Shown here: piece by piece, positions 23,799-32,723 of the stretch
Position numbering within the stretch: the first letter of the stretch is position 1
How the letters are laid out: the number at the start of each line of letters is the position of its first letter
NCBI RefSeq assembly: GCF_014201465.1
Contig: NZ_JACHEP010000007.1
Span: forward strand, 53,963 to 117,962
Origin: Anoxybacteroides tepidamans
GTDB taxonomy: Bacteria; Bacillota; Bacilli; Bacillales; Anoxybacillaceae
DNA: 64,000 bases
Reading direction: 5' to 3'
Notes under the pieces: generated by a model
What the model was told of the DNA's origin: nothing
Seen by the model: the letters and a program-made list of their open reading frames with translations, nothing else
Databases searched by the model: none
Program-made: the position numbers and the translations under genes

Positions 23799-24875
23799 TT
23801 AAAAACTACCTGTATTCACATTTTCTGGTCTTGTTACCGGTTCAGAAAGCGCCTTTCCATCTTCTCTGACAAGATCGGCTTTTCCATTCACCGTAATCGC
23901 CACGCTTTCAACCCCTTTTTGTTCTGTTAGCGATAAAACGAGAGCGTTCAACACGTGCTCAGAAATGACATGTTGCTTATTGCTGCCATAAATGGCATCG
24001 TTAAAATTTAACGTTACTTTTCCATCTTCGTATGTTGGCTCGCCAACTAGTTGAGCATCCGGCTGAAAATCGCTGACAAGCCCGCTTCCATAAGTCGGCC
24101 CTTTAATTAATTCATTCACTGCTGCAGCAATATCATTTTGTTGTTTGTTCGGAATGCGGCGTGTGACTGGTACGTAATACGTTTGCTCGCCTTGCTGTGC
24201 GACAAAATAGACGATAATCGGATGCGTGTTCGTAATATCCACAACACCGCTTGTGTCAATATTGATACCATCTTCTCGGCTCACTCCATCTTGAATCGGT
24301 GTGCCGTTTACCGGCATTACCGTTTGATCGTAGCCGTTAATGCGGATTTTCACTTTTTTGATATTTCCAAATTGTGTTAATGTCCACGTAATTGCTTCTA
24401 AAATTTTCTTTTCATCTTCTCGTTTATAACGGGCAAACTCCGGAGAAAAATCAACAATAATCGTTCCATCTTTTTCAAGCTTCACTCCTAATATACGGGT
24501 ATCAGCTGGGAGTACGGCACGGAAACCGTTTGGCAGCATTTCTGTGACAGGCCCTCCCTCTACTAAATATTCTAATGCTTGCTTAGCAACTGCATCTGTT
24601 TTTGGCAATGAGAGCGTTTGCGGCACAACGAATCCGTTTTGGTCAATTAAGTAAAGCTCCCGCTTAACTGTTTCAGTTGCTTGCGCCTCGTTTGATGCTT
24701 GAGCTGTATTTTCTTTTGATTGTTGTAGCGACTCTCCGTCTTTCAAATAGCTAACATCTTGCGGTGGATCGATTTCTTTAATCGCTTGATCTTTTTTAAA
24801 CAACCCGCAGCCACTAAGCAATAAGACCGAAACGAAAATGGATGTAACTAGCTTAGATGTTCGCCGATTTAACAT
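23799..24875 (-). CDS. gerM: Spore germination lipoprotein GerM
   Basis: A sporulation protein needed for engulfment and germination in B. subtilis. The 358 residues start with a lipoprotein signal (TSIFVSVLLLSGC) with the lipidated cysteine near residue 22. Two GerMN domains follow, around residues 95-200 and 225-340, each with hydrophobic strands and charged turns. ATG 24875 with AGGAGGGG is used; the longer frame adds six residues before the signal. It is monocistronic between terminators. Confidence 0.93.
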   Translation of the reverse strand: MLNRRTSKLVTSIFVSVLLLSGCGLFKKDQAIKEIDPPQDVSYLKDGESLQQSKENTAQASNEAQATETVKRELYLIDQNGFVVPQTLSLPKTDAVAKQALEYLVEGGPVTEMLPNGFRAVLPADTRILGVKLEKDGTIIVDFSPEFARYKREDEKKILEAITWTLTQFGNIKKVKIRINGYDQTVMPVNGTPIQDGVSREDGINIDTSGVVDITNTHPIIVYFVAQQGEQTYYVPVTRRIPNKQQNDIAAAVNELIKGPTYGSGLVSDFQPDAQLVGEPTYEDGKVTLNFNDAIYGSNKQHVISEHVLNALVLSLTEQKGVESVAITVNGKADLVREDGKALSEPVTRPENVNTGSF

Positions 24876-24937
24876 CAATTCCCCTCCTAACAATAGTTTG
24901 TACTACTATGTATACGAGCCGGTTAAAAAAATAGAAT

Positions 24938-24974
24938 AAAAAAATCCTCCAGCCATATAGCTGAAGGATTTTTT
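24938..24974 (-). terminator. Terminator after racE
   Basis: AAAAAATCCTCCAGC pairs with GCTGAAGGATTTTTT (one G-U), with a 6-nt loop. It overlaps the racE stop codon. Confidence 0.88.
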
Positions 24975-25767
24975 ATAACTCGATCGTATGAACGTTCTCA
25001 ATCGGCTGACCAAACCATTGAGAAGCAATTTTTTGAAATAATTCTTTCGGTCCAGTTGTCAAGAAGAGATGGTCATCGCGCCGTTTCCCCGTATTCAATA
25101 AACCGCTATGATGCAAAATAGCGCTGACTTCGCGGGCGGTTTCATCTCCAGAACAAATTAACTTCACTTTTTTCCCCATATATTCGCGAATTAACGGACT
25201 TAATAGCGGGTAATGTGTGCAGCCTAAAATCAACACGTCAATGCCGCTTGATTTCAATGGCTCAAGCGACTCCGCCACAATTTGTTTCGCTTCGTCTCCG
25301 TCAAAAATTCCGCTTTCAACAAGCGGAACAAATTTTGGACAAGCTAAACTTTCCACATGAACTTGATTGTTAATCGATTTCAGCGCTTTTTCATACGCTC
25401 GGCTTTTCACCGTTCCAATGGTGCCGATCACGCCGATCTGTTCATTTTTCGTTACTTTTAACGCCGCCCGTGCGCCTGGATGCACAACGCCTACCACAGG
25501 AATATCGAGCCGCTCGCGAATTTCTTCTAATACAACCGCTGTAGCTGTATTGCATGCAATGACGAGCATTTTAATATCGTACTGCAACAAATAATTCGTC
25601 ATTTCCCATGTAAATTGACGAATTTCCTCTTCTGGACGCGGACCATACGGACATCGCGCTGTGTCTCCAAGATAAATAATTCTCTCTTTTGGCAACTGTC
25701 GCATCATTTCTTTTGCAACAGTAAGCCCTCCAACTCCTGAATCGATAACACCAATTGGTCTTTCCAA
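24973..25767 (-). CDS. racE: Glutamate racemase
   Basis: It interconverts L- and D-glutamate for peptidoglycan without a cofactor. The 264-residue protein has the N-terminal [14 protein letters not shown] and both catalytic cysteines, in ACNTAT and GCTHYP. The start is TTG at 25767 with GAGGCGA upstream, as in B. subtilis racE. The ribosome site lies directly after the stop of the broken ysmB gene, so translation may once have been coupled. Confidence 0.95.
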   Translation of the reverse strand: MERPIGVIDSGVGGLTVAKEMMRQLPKERIIYLGDTARCPYGPRPEEEIRQFTWEMTNYLLQYDIKMLVIACNTATAVVLEEIRERLDIPVVGVVHPGARAALKVTKNEQIGVIGTIGTVKSRAYEKALKSINNQVHVESLACPKFVPLVESGIFDGDEAKQIVAESLEPLKSSGIDVLILGCTHYPLLSPLIREYMGKKVKLICSGDETAREVSAILHHSGLLNTGKRRDDHLFLTTGPKELFQKIASQWFGQPIENVHTIEL

Positions 25768-25776
25768 GTGATCGCC

Positions 25777-25993
25777 TCATTCTTTTTTCATTTCTTGATG
25801 TAATTTTTTTAAGCATTTTTCTAAAAAGACAATCTCCTCTTCTGAGAAGCTTTGCAAAACTTGAGCGAAATTGTGGTAGGGTGATCGGATAATTCGTTAA
25901 AATCTCCCGGCCTTTTTGTTTTAAAATTGCGGCAATGTAACGCAGCGATTTTTCAAGTTCAATGACAGCTTTTTCATTGATCACAAACGGCAT
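25777..25993 (-). pseudogene. ysmB: Broken MarR-family regulator ysmB (internal deletion and frameshift)
   Basis: The first 45 or so codons match the YsmB N-terminus (EKAVIELEKSLRYIAAILKQKGREI..NYPIT.PQF). The sequence then jumps, in another frame, to the YsmB C-terminus (VLQSFSEEEIVFLEKCL ... QEMKKE) and its TGA at 25777. About 70 codons that would encode the winged-helix DNA-binding core are missing. The ATG at 25993 with GGTGAG is intact, so a 140-residue hybrid frame that runs on into racE could still be translated, but it would not be a functional regulator. Confidence 0.85.
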
Positions 25994-26105
25994 ACAATCT
26001 CACCGATCATGCACTTGCATATTTTTCATCAACAGGCAGGCAAAACGCGAACCATTTTCATTTTACTACACTTCACCGTATAATCAATAAAAAAATCCTC
26101 TCACA

Positions 26106-26143
26106 ATAATAAACCGGCTACCTTATCGCTAAGGATAGCCGGT
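26106..26143 (-). terminator. Terminator after gerE
   Basis: ACCGGCTA-CCTTA pairs with TAAGGATAGCCGGT (one bulge, 4-nt loop), followed on the minus strand by TTTATTATTG. It lies 5 nt past the gerE stop. Confidence 0.75.
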
Positions 26144-26148
26144 ATTAC

Positions 26149-26373
26149 TTATAGTTCAAGCTCCCCCATTCGAAGCAATTCAATGACCGCTTGAGAGCGC
26201 CCCTTTACTCCAAGCTTTTGCATGGCGTTCGAAATGTGATTGCGAACCGTTTTTTCGCTAATAAATAGCTCACTGGCGATCTCTTTTGTTGTCTTATCTT
26301 GAACTAATAATTCAAATACTTCTCTTTCTCTTTTCGTGAGTAATGGCTTTGATTGAAACGATTTGTCTTTCAA
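26149..26373 (-). CDS. gerE: Late mother-cell sporulation regulator GerE
   Basis: A LuxR/FixJ-type DNA-binding protein that tunes sigma-K-dependent coat genes. It has 74 residues, consisting of the HTH alone ([12 protein letters not shown] ... [20 protein letters not shown]), and is nearly identical to B. subtilis GerE. The start is TTG 26373 with AAGGAGGG upstream. A sigma-K-like promoter lies 60 bp upstream. Confidence 0.96.
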   Translation of the reverse strand: MKDKSFQSKPLLTKREREVFELLVQDKTTKEIASELFISEKTVRNHISNAMQKLGVKGRSQAVIELLRMGELEL

Positions 26374-26433
26374 GTACGATAACCCTCCTTGCTTTAGCCA
26401 GACCTAAACTACCGGATGGGTATTTATTCACCA

Positions 26434-26462
26434 TATAGTATGTGAAACGGAGGGGTACGGTG
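26434..26462 (-). promoter_or_regulatory. Sigma-K-like promoter of gerE
   Basis: The -10 CATACTATA (26434-26442) fits the sigma-K consensus CATAnnnTA, with CACC 16 bp upstream as the -35. It is placed correctly for gerE, which is sigma-K-transcribed in B. subtilis. Confidence 0.6.
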
Positions 26463-26501
26463 ACAAAAATTCGCGACATTTCTAGAAAAATAGGTATTTT
26501 T

Positions 26502-26969
26502 CTAAACAAATGAAACAGATTGCGAATGTTGGAGTTTTTGTCGCATTTCGTCGTTCCATGGGACGCCTTTTCCTGTATGCTTGTTAATTTGCACAAGAGC
26601 ACCACGACCGACTAATACGATCTCTTTGTTATCTTTTTTGGCCATATAATGCAAATCGATGGATGAGCGGCCAATTTTGTGTACTTTTGCATACATATAC
26701 AGCTCATCATTGAAAAACACTTGTTTCAAAAAGTCGCACTTCAAATCAGCAACAACCGGAATTTCATTTGATTGCTCATTCGTCCATTGATCCATAAAAC
26801 CAAGCGCTTTTAAAAACTCGGTCCGCACTTCTTCAAAGTAAACAAATGGAACGGTATTATTTAAATGTCCGAACATGTCCGTTTCGCAAAAACGTACTTT
26901 AATGCGGCGAAAAAAACGAAACGACCGTTGCCATTCTTCAAAGTTATCGATGTAATCAATGTTTTTCAT
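26502..26969 (-). CDS. ysmA: Hotdog-fold thioesterase, YsmA-like
   Basis: A 155-residue 4HBT-type acyl-CoA thioesterase. The active-site pattern is VRFCETDMFGHLNNTVPFVYFEE, with the catalytic aspartate of the ETD motif about residue 31, followed by the beta-sheet core of the hotdog fold. The substrate is unknown. The start is ATG 26969 with GGGGAGA upstream. It lies between gerE and sdhB as in B. subtilis, behind a strong terminator that isolates it from sdh. Confidence 0.88.
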   Translation of the reverse strand: MKNIDYIDNFEEWQRSFRFFRRIKVRFCETDMFGHLNNTVPFVYFEEVRTEFLKALGFMDQWTNEQSNEIPVVADLKCDFLKQVFFNDELYMYAKVHKIGRSSIDLHYMAKKDNKEIVLVGRGALVQINKHTGKGVPWNDEMRQKLQHSQSVSFV

Positions 26970-26988
26970 GAATCTCTCCCCTTATAAT

Positions 26989-27023
26989 AAAATCCTCTTC
27001 ATGGAGGCCATGAAGAGGATTTT
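26989..27023 (-). terminator. Terminator of the sdhCAB operon
   Basis: A perfect 16-bp stem (26989-27004 with 27008-27023) and a 3-nt loop, starting 2 nt after the sdhB stop. A and T runs on both sides. Confidence 0.92.
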
Positions 27024-27025
27024 AT

Positions 27026-27787
27026 TTATACTTCGTCGCTTCCGAAAAAGTTCCGGAACATTTGAATCGTTGCTTCGCGGTTCAATGCCGCAATCGATGT
27101 CGTAAGCGGAATGCCTTTCGGACAAGATTGCACGCAGTTTTGCGAGTTTCCGCAGTTCGCTAAACCGCCGTCTCCCATGATTGCTGCAAGTCTCTCCGCT
27201 TTATGCATCGCACCCGTCGGATGAGCATTAAACAAGCGAACTTGCGAAAGCGGTGCAGGACCGATGAAGTTTGATTTGCTATTCACGTTCGGACACGCTT
27301 CTAAACAAACTCCGCATGTCATACATTTCGAAAGTTCGTATGCCCATTGACGTTTTCGCTCTGGCATGCGCGGACCAGGACCTAAATCGTAAGTTCCGTC
27401 AATCGGAATCCACGCTTTTACTTTTTTCAACGAATCGAACATGCGGCTGCGGTCGACTTGCAAGTCACGCACAACCGGGAACGTGCGCATCGGCTCTAGG
27501 CGAATCGGTTGTTCGAGCTTATCGATGAGAGCCGTACAGGATTGACGCGGCTTTCCATTAATAACCATCGAGCAAGCTCCGCACACTTCTTCCAAACAGT
27601 TCATATCCCACGTAACCGGAGTCGTTTTTTCCCCTTTTGCGTTCACCGGATTGCGGCGAATTTCCATGAGGGCGGAAATGACGTTCATATTTGGGCGATA
27701 TGGAATTTCAAATTCCTCTTCGTATGGCGCAGAATCCGGACGATCTTGTCGCGTTACAATGAGGCGAATCGTTTTTTTCTCGCTCAT
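27026..27787 (-). CDS. sdhB: Succinate dehydrogenase iron-sulfur subunit
   Basis: It carries electrons from the SdhA flavin to membrane haem and menaquinone. The 253 residues include the [2Fe-2S] cysteines (CLEEVCGACSM ... C) in the N-terminal ferredoxin domain and the [4Fe-4S]/[3Fe-4S] motifs CMTCGVCLEACP and CVQSCPKG. The ATG overlaps the sdhA stop (ATGA). It is the last gene of sdhCAB. Confidence 0.97.
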   Translation of the reverse strand: MSEKKTIRLIVTRQDRPDSAPYEEEFEIPYRPNMNVISALMEIRRNPVNAKGEKTTPVTWDMNCLEEVCGACSMVINGKPRQSCTALIDKLEQPIRLEPMRTFPVVRDLQVDRSRMFDSLKKVKAWIPIDGTYDLGPGPRMPERKRQWAYELSKCMTCGVCLEACPNVNSKSNFIGPAPLSQVRLFNAHPTGAMHKAERLAAIMGDGGLANCGNSQNCVQSCPKGIPLTTSIAALNREATIQMFRNFFGSDEV

Positions 27788-29544
27788 GATTTCACTTCCT
27801 CTTTCTTTTTCGAATAGTCACGTTTGCGCGGCTTAATTAACGACGTATCAACGTCTTCGTAATGGAACGCTGGCCCATCTGGAGTAAAACGTGCCATTGT
27901 TGTTTTGAGCCATTCTTCGTCATTGCGCTCTGGGAACTCTGGCTTATAATGAGCGCCGCGGCTTTCGTTGCGGTTATAAGCACCGAGCGTAATCACGCGC
28001 GCTAATTGAAGCATGTTGTATAGCTGGCGAGTAAACGATGCTCCTTGGTTGCTCCATTTCGATGTATCAGTAATGTTAATGTTTTTATAACGTTCCATCA
28101 ACTCTTGAATTTTTTCATCAGTTTTCAAAAGTTTATCGTTATAACGAACGATCGTGACATTATCCGTCATCCATTCGCCAAGCTCTTTATGAAGAACATA
28201 GGCGTTTTCTGTTCCATCCATCGACAAAATGTTTTCCCAGCGCTCTTCTTCTTGTTTGACATAGCGGTCATATAAAGAAGATGGCAGCGCATCCGCCGAT
28301 TTTTCTAAACCTCTAATATATTCCACTGCTTTCGGGCCTGCGACCATGCCGCCGTAAATCGCCGATAAGAGCGAGTTCGCTCCTAAACGGTTTGCTCCGT
28401 GCATGGAGTAGTCGCATTCACCCGCTGCAAATAAGCCTTTAATGTTCGTCATTTGGTCGTAATCTACCCATAATCCACCCATCGAATAGTGGACAGCAGG
28501 GAAAATTTTCATTGGCACTTTACGTGGATCTTCACCCATAAATTTTTCATAAATCTCAATGATACCGCCAAGTTTAATATCCAATTCTTTTGGATCTTTA
28601 TGAGAAAGATCAAGATATACCATGTTCTCGCCGTTAATACCAAGCTTTAAGTCGACACAAACATGGAAAATTTCCCTTGTCGCGATATCGCGCGGGACGA
28701 GGTTTCCGTAAGCTGGATATTTTTCTTCTAAGAAATACCACGGTTTTCCGTCTTTATACGTCCATACTCGTCCACCTTCACCGCGTGCCGATTCACTCAT
28801 GAGGCGCAATTTATCATCGCCTGGAATCGCGGTTGGGTGAATTTGGATAAATTCTCCGTTCGCATAATACGCACCTTGTTGGTAAACAATGGACGCAGCT
28901 GAACCTGTATTAATGATCGAGTTCGTCGATTTCCCGAAAATGATCCCTGGACCGCCTGTTGCCATGATGACTGCATCTGCCGGAAACGACTTAATCTCCA
29001 TCGTCGTTAAATTTTGCGCTACAATTCCGCGGCAAATTTGCTCATCGTCTAATACGACGCCTAAAAATTCCCAACCTTCATATTTTGTCACTAAACCAGC
29101 TACTTCATGACGGCGAACTTGCTCGTCAAGCGCATAAAGAAGCTGCTGCCCTGTTGTCGCACCAGCAAAAGCTGTACGGTGATGTTGCGTTCCACCAAAA
29201 CGTCGAAAGTCTAATAAACCTTCAGGCGTACGGTTAAACATAACCCCCATGCGATCCAGCAAATAAATAATGCCTGGCGCTGCTTCACACATCGCCTTAA
29301 CTGGTGGTTGGTTCGCCAAAAAGTCACCGCCATATACTGTATCATCAAAGTGCTCCCACGGAGAGTCTCCTTCACCTTTCGTATTCACCGCACCGTTAAT
29401 CCCACCTTGAGCACAAACAGAGTGAGATCGCTTCACTGGCACAAGCGAAAACAACTCAACTGGCACACCCGCTTCTGCGATTTTAATGGTTGCCATTAGT
29501 CCGGCTAGACCGCCACCAACTACTATGATTTTTCCTTTTTTCAT
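27784..29544 (-). CDS. sdhA: Succinate dehydrogenase flavoprotein subunit
   Basis: The catalytic subunit that oxidises succinate to fumarate, with covalently bound FAD. The 586-residue protein begins with the FAD site VVGGGLAGLMA; SHSVCAQGGINGA contains the histidine region for flavin attachment, and HPTAIPGDDKL plus the catalytic arginine segment are present. It acts at the inner face of the membrane in the TCA cycle and respiration. Confidence 0.97.
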   Translation of the reverse strand: MKKGKIIVVGGGLAGLMATIKIAEAGVPVELFSLVPVKRSHSVCAQGGINGAVNTKGEGDSPWEHFDDTVYGGDFLANQPPVKAMCEAAPGIIYLLDRMGVMFNRTPEGLLDFRRFGGTQHHRTAFAGATTGQQLLYALDEQVRRHEVAGLVTKYEGWEFLGVVLDDEQICRGIVAQNLTTMEIKSFPADAVIMATGGPGIIFGKSTNSIINTGSAASIVYQQGAYYANGEFIQIHPTAIPGDDKLRLMSESARGEGGRVWTYKDGKPWYFLEEKYPAYGNLVPRDIATREIFHVCVDLKLGINGENMVYLDLSHKDPKELDIKLGGIIEIYEKFMGEDPRKVPMKIFPAVHYSMGGLWVDYDQMTNIKGLFAAGECDYSMHGANRLGANSLLSAIYGGMVAGPKAVEYIRGLEKSADALPSSLYDRYVKQEEERWENILSMDGTENAYVLHKELGEWMTDNVTIVRYNDKLLKTDEKIQELMERYKNINITDTSKWSNQGASFTRQLYNMLQLARVITLGAYNRNESRGAHYKPEFPERNDEEWLKTTMARFTPDGPAFHYEDVDTSLIKPRKRDYSKKKEEVKS

Positions 29545-29579
29545 CGTTACTCACTCCCTAAAAGATTGCTAGTCGTGGA

Positions 29580-30188
29580 TTAAGCGAATGCTAAAATGGC
29601 ACGGATGCCGACGATCGAAAGCGCTACGAAAATCACCATTGTCACATATGTAAAAATTTGTTGTGAACGAGGAGTAACCGTAAGTCCCCAGCTTACACAG
29701 AAAGACCATAAACCGTTCGCGAAATGGAAGACAGTTGAAACAATTCCTACGATGTAAAACGCAAGCATGAGCGGATTATCCACAATATTTGCCACCATTT
29801 CATAGTTCACTTCCGCTCCGAACGCAGCTTGTACACGCGTCTCCCATACGTGCCACGTAACGAAAATGAGCGTAACAATTCCCGTTAACCGCTGCAATAC
29901 GAACATCCAGTTGCGGAAATAACCGTATCTGCTCACATTATTTTGCGCTGTAAAAGCGATATAAAGCCCGTAAATGGCGTGAAACAGCAACGGAAGGAAG
30001 ATAATGAAAATTTCCAAAAAATAACGGAACGGTAAATTAGCCATGAATGATGCCGCACGGTTAAACGCTTCTGGACCTCTTGTTGCAAAATAGTTGACGA
30101 CTAAATGTTGCGTCAAAAAAATACCAACTGGAATAACTCCCAGCAATGAATGGAGTCGACGATAAAAAAATTCGCGATTTCCTGCCAT
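29580..30188 (-). CDS. sdhC: Succinate dehydrogenase cytochrome b558 subunit
   Basis: The membrane anchor with two b-type haems and the menaquinone site. From ATG 30188 it has 202 residues, the B. subtilis length. Five membrane helices are visible, with conserved histidines at RRLHSLLG, TQHLVVN, LFHAIYG, TWHVWE and FHFANG. The longer frame upstream is not supported. It is the first gene of sdhCAB. Confidence 0.96.
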   Translation of the reverse strand: MAGNREFFYRRLHSLLGVIPVGIFLTQHLVVNYFATRGPEAFNRAASFMANLPFRYFLEIFIIFLPLLFHAIYGLYIAFTAQNNVSRYGYFRNWMFVLQRLTGIVTLIFVTWHVWETRVQAAFGAEVNYEMVANIVDNPLMLAFYIVGIVSTVFHFANGLWSFCVSWGLTVTPRSQQIFTYVTMVIFVALSIVGIRAILAFA

Positions 30189-30309
30189 GTAGTGAACCCC
30201 CTTTTTAATAATAGTGACAATGAAAGAAAACGCACTCCCCATCCACACTAACTAAAATGGTTAATAGAGCTGTAAATGCTTCCATTTCCATTAACCATGC
30301 GTCACATTC

Positions 30310-30338
30310 ATTGTACTCCCACAAAGTAGTAGCGTCAA
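30310..30338 (-). promoter_or_regulatory. sdhCAB promoter and leader
   Basis: TTGACG (30333-30338) and TACAAT (30310-30315) are spaced by 17 bp. The roughly 115-nt leader contains an inverted repeat ATGGTTAAT/ATTAACCAT, which could form a hairpin. Confidence 0.8.
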
Positions 30339-30411
30339 GAAAACGAGTTCATAAAATGTTCAATCATTCGAAAATTCCAACAATATTCTCCTAAAAATCG
30401 AAAGAAAGATA

Positions 30412-30440
30412 CTGCTTTCTTCGCATTGTTCGGCTATAAT
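30412..30440 (+). promoter_or_regulatory. yslB promoter
   Basis: A perfect TATAAT at 30435-30440, 24 bp before the yslB GTG. The -35 region (CTGCTT/TGCTTT) is poor. Confidence 0.45.
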
Positions 30441-30464
30441 GATGAATAGAAAGAGGGGAAGTAT

Positions 30465-30920
30465 GTGAAAACAGTATCATTTGAAAACGAATATGAGGCA
30501 CTCCAACATATCGACATTCCTGGTTTCGGCTATGAGCTTATTCGCGAAGTTCTTCTTCCTGATTTGCTAGGAAAAGAAACGGCGAACATTTTATATTGGG
30601 CAGGGAAACGATTAGCGCGCCGTTATCCGCTCAACACGTTCGATGATGTCATCGCCTTTTTTGAAAAAGCCGGCTGGGGAACGCTCACCATCACTAAAGA
30701 GCGCAACGATGAACTAGAAGTAGAATTAACAGGGGCAATCGTGGCTGCCCGCATGTCCCTCAACGAAGATTGTTCGTTTCATCTAGAAGCTGGGTTTCTC
30801 GCACAACAAGTCGAGCAGCAAAAACGTTGTGTCGCCGAAGCATATGAACAGCAGAAAAAGCGAGCAAAAAAAGTAGTCTTTACAGTAAAATGGGATAGAA
30901 AAGATGAGGTTACTGAATGA
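30465..30920 (+). CDS. yslB: YslB family protein (DUF2507)
   Basis: A 151-residue soluble protein of unknown function. It resembles the V4R/DUF2507 group: an N-terminal helical part with PGFGYELIREVLLPDLLG, a middle FFEKAGWG(T)L motif, and a C-terminal FHLEAGFLAQQVEQ segment. The start is GTG 30465 with AGAGGGGA. In B. subtilis it lies in the same place between sdhC and lysC. One of few plus-strand genes. Confidence 0.85.
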   Translation: MKTVSFENEYEALQHIDIPGFGYELIREVLLPDLLGKETANILYWAGKRLARRYPLNTFDDVIAFFEKAGWGTLTITKERNDELEVELTGAIVAARMSLNEDCSFHLEAGFLAQQVEQQKRCVAEAYEQQKKRAKKVVFTVKWDRKDEVTE

Positions 30921-31043
30921 AAAAATAAGTTGAAGTTTTATTTTACATTAAACTATATGCGCATGACGTATAACCTATTTTACAGACTAAATATGGAAAC
31001 GGTAGCGCGGAAAATCTTTATTACAACGTAAATTAAATGCAAA

Positions 31044-31083
31044 TTTTTTCGACTGTCGGAATATAATCCGACAGTCGAAAAAC
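31044..31083 (-). terminator. lysC terminator, with a stem shared by the 51-kb cloverleaf
   Basis: TTTTTTCGACTGTCGGA pairs with TCCGACAGTCGAAAAA around a 6-nt AT loop. T and A runs on both sides make it bidirectional between convergent yslB and lysC. The same stem closes the cloverleaf element at 51078-51219. The rest of 30921-31043 shows nothing recognisable. Confidence 0.85.
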
Positions 31084-31137
31084 GATCGTATAAAAAACTC
31101 AAAATATGAAACATTAATAGATCGCACGCTTCTTTGC

Positions 31138-31623
31138 TTAAGAGTTGACGGCAGTCTTTTCATCGAGTTGAAACGCTTCATGCAGCGCTTCGACGGCTGC
31201 GACCATTTTTTCTTGTGCTACAACTGTGGAGATTTTTATTTCCGATGTGCTAACCATCTTAATTTCAATGCCGCAGTCCGCTAATACTTGAAACATTTGC
31301 GCAGCCACGCCCGGATTGGAAATCATGCCAGAACCAACGATCGAAACTTTCGCCAAACGGCTTTCGTACTCCACTTTCACGCCTTGCAGCGATTGCAATA
31401 CTTGCAACGTTTCGTGCAAATCTTCTGTACTAATCGAAAAAGAAACAGACGTTGCTTCATTGCTTGTCATGCTTTGAATAATAATGTCAACATTAATTCC
31501 CCGATTCGCTAGCGCTGTAAAGATCGTCGGCAATGTCTGCAATCCTTTCGGCAGCCCTTGAACAGTGACCCTTGTTACTTGATCTTCAAAAGCGATGCCT
31601 CTGACAATTAAATGCTGTTCCAT
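31138..31623 (-). CDS. Aspartokinase beta subunit from an internal in-frame start
   Basis: Inside lysC, GGAGG (31632-31636) lies 8 nt before an in-frame ATG at 31621-31623, giving a 161-residue product that begins MEQHLIVRGIAFEDQ and consists of the ACT domains. B. subtilis aspartokinase II makes its beta subunit from the equivalent internal methionine. The strong ribosome site supports the same arrangement here. Confidence 0.75.
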   Translation of the reverse strand: MEQHLIVRGIAFEDQVTRVTVQGLPKGLQTLPTIFTALANRGINVDIIIQSMTSNEATSVSFSISTEDLHETLQVLQSLQGVKVEYESRLAKVSIVGSGMISNPGVAAQMFQVLADCGIEIKMVSTSEIKISTVVAQEKMVAAVEALHEAFQLDEKTAVNS

Positions 31624-32358
31624 CGAAATGTCCTCCTTCACGATCGTGCCTCGTTCTTTTTCCATGCTCGAGCGAACTTCTAACGTCACTTGATAGTTTT
31701 TCGCAAATTCCACTGCACGCGGATGCAACACGCCCGCTCCTAAATTCGCTAACTCGAGCATTTCATCATACGAAATTTCTTGCAGTTTTCGCGCTGCTTT
31801 CACATAGCGAGGATCGGTTGTAAATACTCCCGTTACGTCGGTATAAATATCGCATTTGTCTGCTCGCAACGCCGCCGCTAATGCCACCGCAGTCGTATCG
31901 GAGCCGCCGCGGCCGAGAGTCGTAATTTCTCCGCTTTCGGTCATTCCTTGAAATCCAGCGACGATCACGATCTTTCCTTTTTGCAAATATTTATAAATCC
32001 GTGACGTATCGATATCGATAATACGGGCATTCCCATGAACATCTTCCGTTTTGATCCCTGCTTGCCAACCTGTTAAAGAAACCGCTTGATATCCTTTTTC
32101 ATGCAGCGCCATCGCCAAAAGGGCAATGCTCACTTGCTCACCGGTAGAAAGAAGCATATCCATTTCCCGCTTGCTCGGTTGATTGGATATTTGCTTTGCT
32201 AACTGAACAAGTTCATCCGTCGTCTTGCCCATTGCGGAAACAACGACAACGACATCATTGCCATTTTCTACTTCTTCGATTATTCGACTAGCTACGTTTT
32301 GAATTCGTTCAATGGAACCGACAGAAGTTCCGCCAAATTTTTGCACAATAACTGCCAT
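31138..32358 (-). CDS. lysC: Lysine-sensitive aspartokinase, alpha subunit
   Basis: It phosphorylates aspartate, the entry to lysine, threonine, methionine and diaminopimelate. The 406-residue protein has the kinase signature VQKFGGTSVG, SAMGKTTDELV, the glycine-rich TTLGRGGSDTTA, and two C-terminal ACT domains that bind lysine. The ATG at 32358 matches homologues; 32367 would add three residues. An internal start makes the small beta subunit. A lysine riboswitch precedes it. Confidence 0.96.
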   Translation of the reverse strand: MAVIVQKFGGTSVGSIERIQNVASRIIEEVENGNDVVVVVSAMGKTTDELVQLAKQISNQPSKREMDMLLSTGEQVSIALLAMALHEKGYQAVSLTGWQAGIKTEDVHGNARIIDIDTSRIYKYLQKGKIVIVAGFQGMTESGEITTLGRGGSDTTAVALAAALRADKCDIYTDVTGVFTTDPRYVKAARKLQEISYDEMLELANLGAGVLHPRAVEFAKNYQVTLEVRSSMEKERGTIVKEDISMEQHLIVRGIAFEDQVTRVTVQGLPKGLQTLPTIFTALANRGINVDIIIQSMTSNEATSVSFSISTEDLHETLQVLQSLQGVKVEYESRLAKVSIVGSGMISNPGVAAQMFQVLADCGIEIKMVSTSEIKISTVVAQEKMVAAVEALHEAFQLDEKTAVNS

Positions 32359-32403
32359 TCTCCTCATCCTTCGTTCTAAGATGTGTATTCTCGATATAGA
32401 AAA

Positions 32404-32660
32404 TAAAAAACAGCAATGAGAGATCTCTCATTGCTGTGCATAACGAAACGAAAAAAGAAACAAATTCGCTTCACACAGTGAGATAGCTCTCCAAGATGAA
32501 ACATCTTGACAGTCCTACATTTCTTAAATGCAGAACCAGCAGGAAAAGCAATGAGACTTTTCCCACTTCGGCGACGCTCCCCTTTCAACATTCTTCTTCG
32601 GAACTCATTTTCCTCAGAATGCCTACTCTTGAAGTTCGCACCTCTATCTTCACTTCAGTG
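32404..32660 (-). ncRNA. Lysine riboswitch (L box) upstream of lysC
   Basis: The aptamer shows conserved pieces AGAGGTGCG, AAGAGTA, a GAGGAAAATGAG arm and AAAGGGGAGCGTCGCCGAAG, and P1 closes GATAG with CTATC near 32481-32486. Downstream, CAGCAATGAGA/TCTCATTGCTG (32411-32436) with a T-run (32405-32410) is the terminator. Lysine binding should favour termination before lysC. Confidence 0.93.
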
Positions 32661-32692
32661 TTCGGAAGTGTATAAATATGCAATTTATTGCG

Positions 32693-32721
32693 ATTGTACC
32701 AATTTTTTATGAGATTGACAA
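32693..32721 (-). promoter_or_regulatory. lysC promoter
   Basis: TTGTCA (32716-32721) and TACAAT (32693-32698) with a 17-bp spacer, immediately downstream of the uvrC stop. It gives a riboswitch leader of about 330 nt. Confidence 0.75.
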
Positions 32722-32723
32722 TA

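Noticed and set aside
25571..25776. C-terminal half of the 140-codon frame starting at the ysmB ATG
   Set aside because: It is the frameshifted read-through of the ysmB deletion into racE, not a gene of its own.
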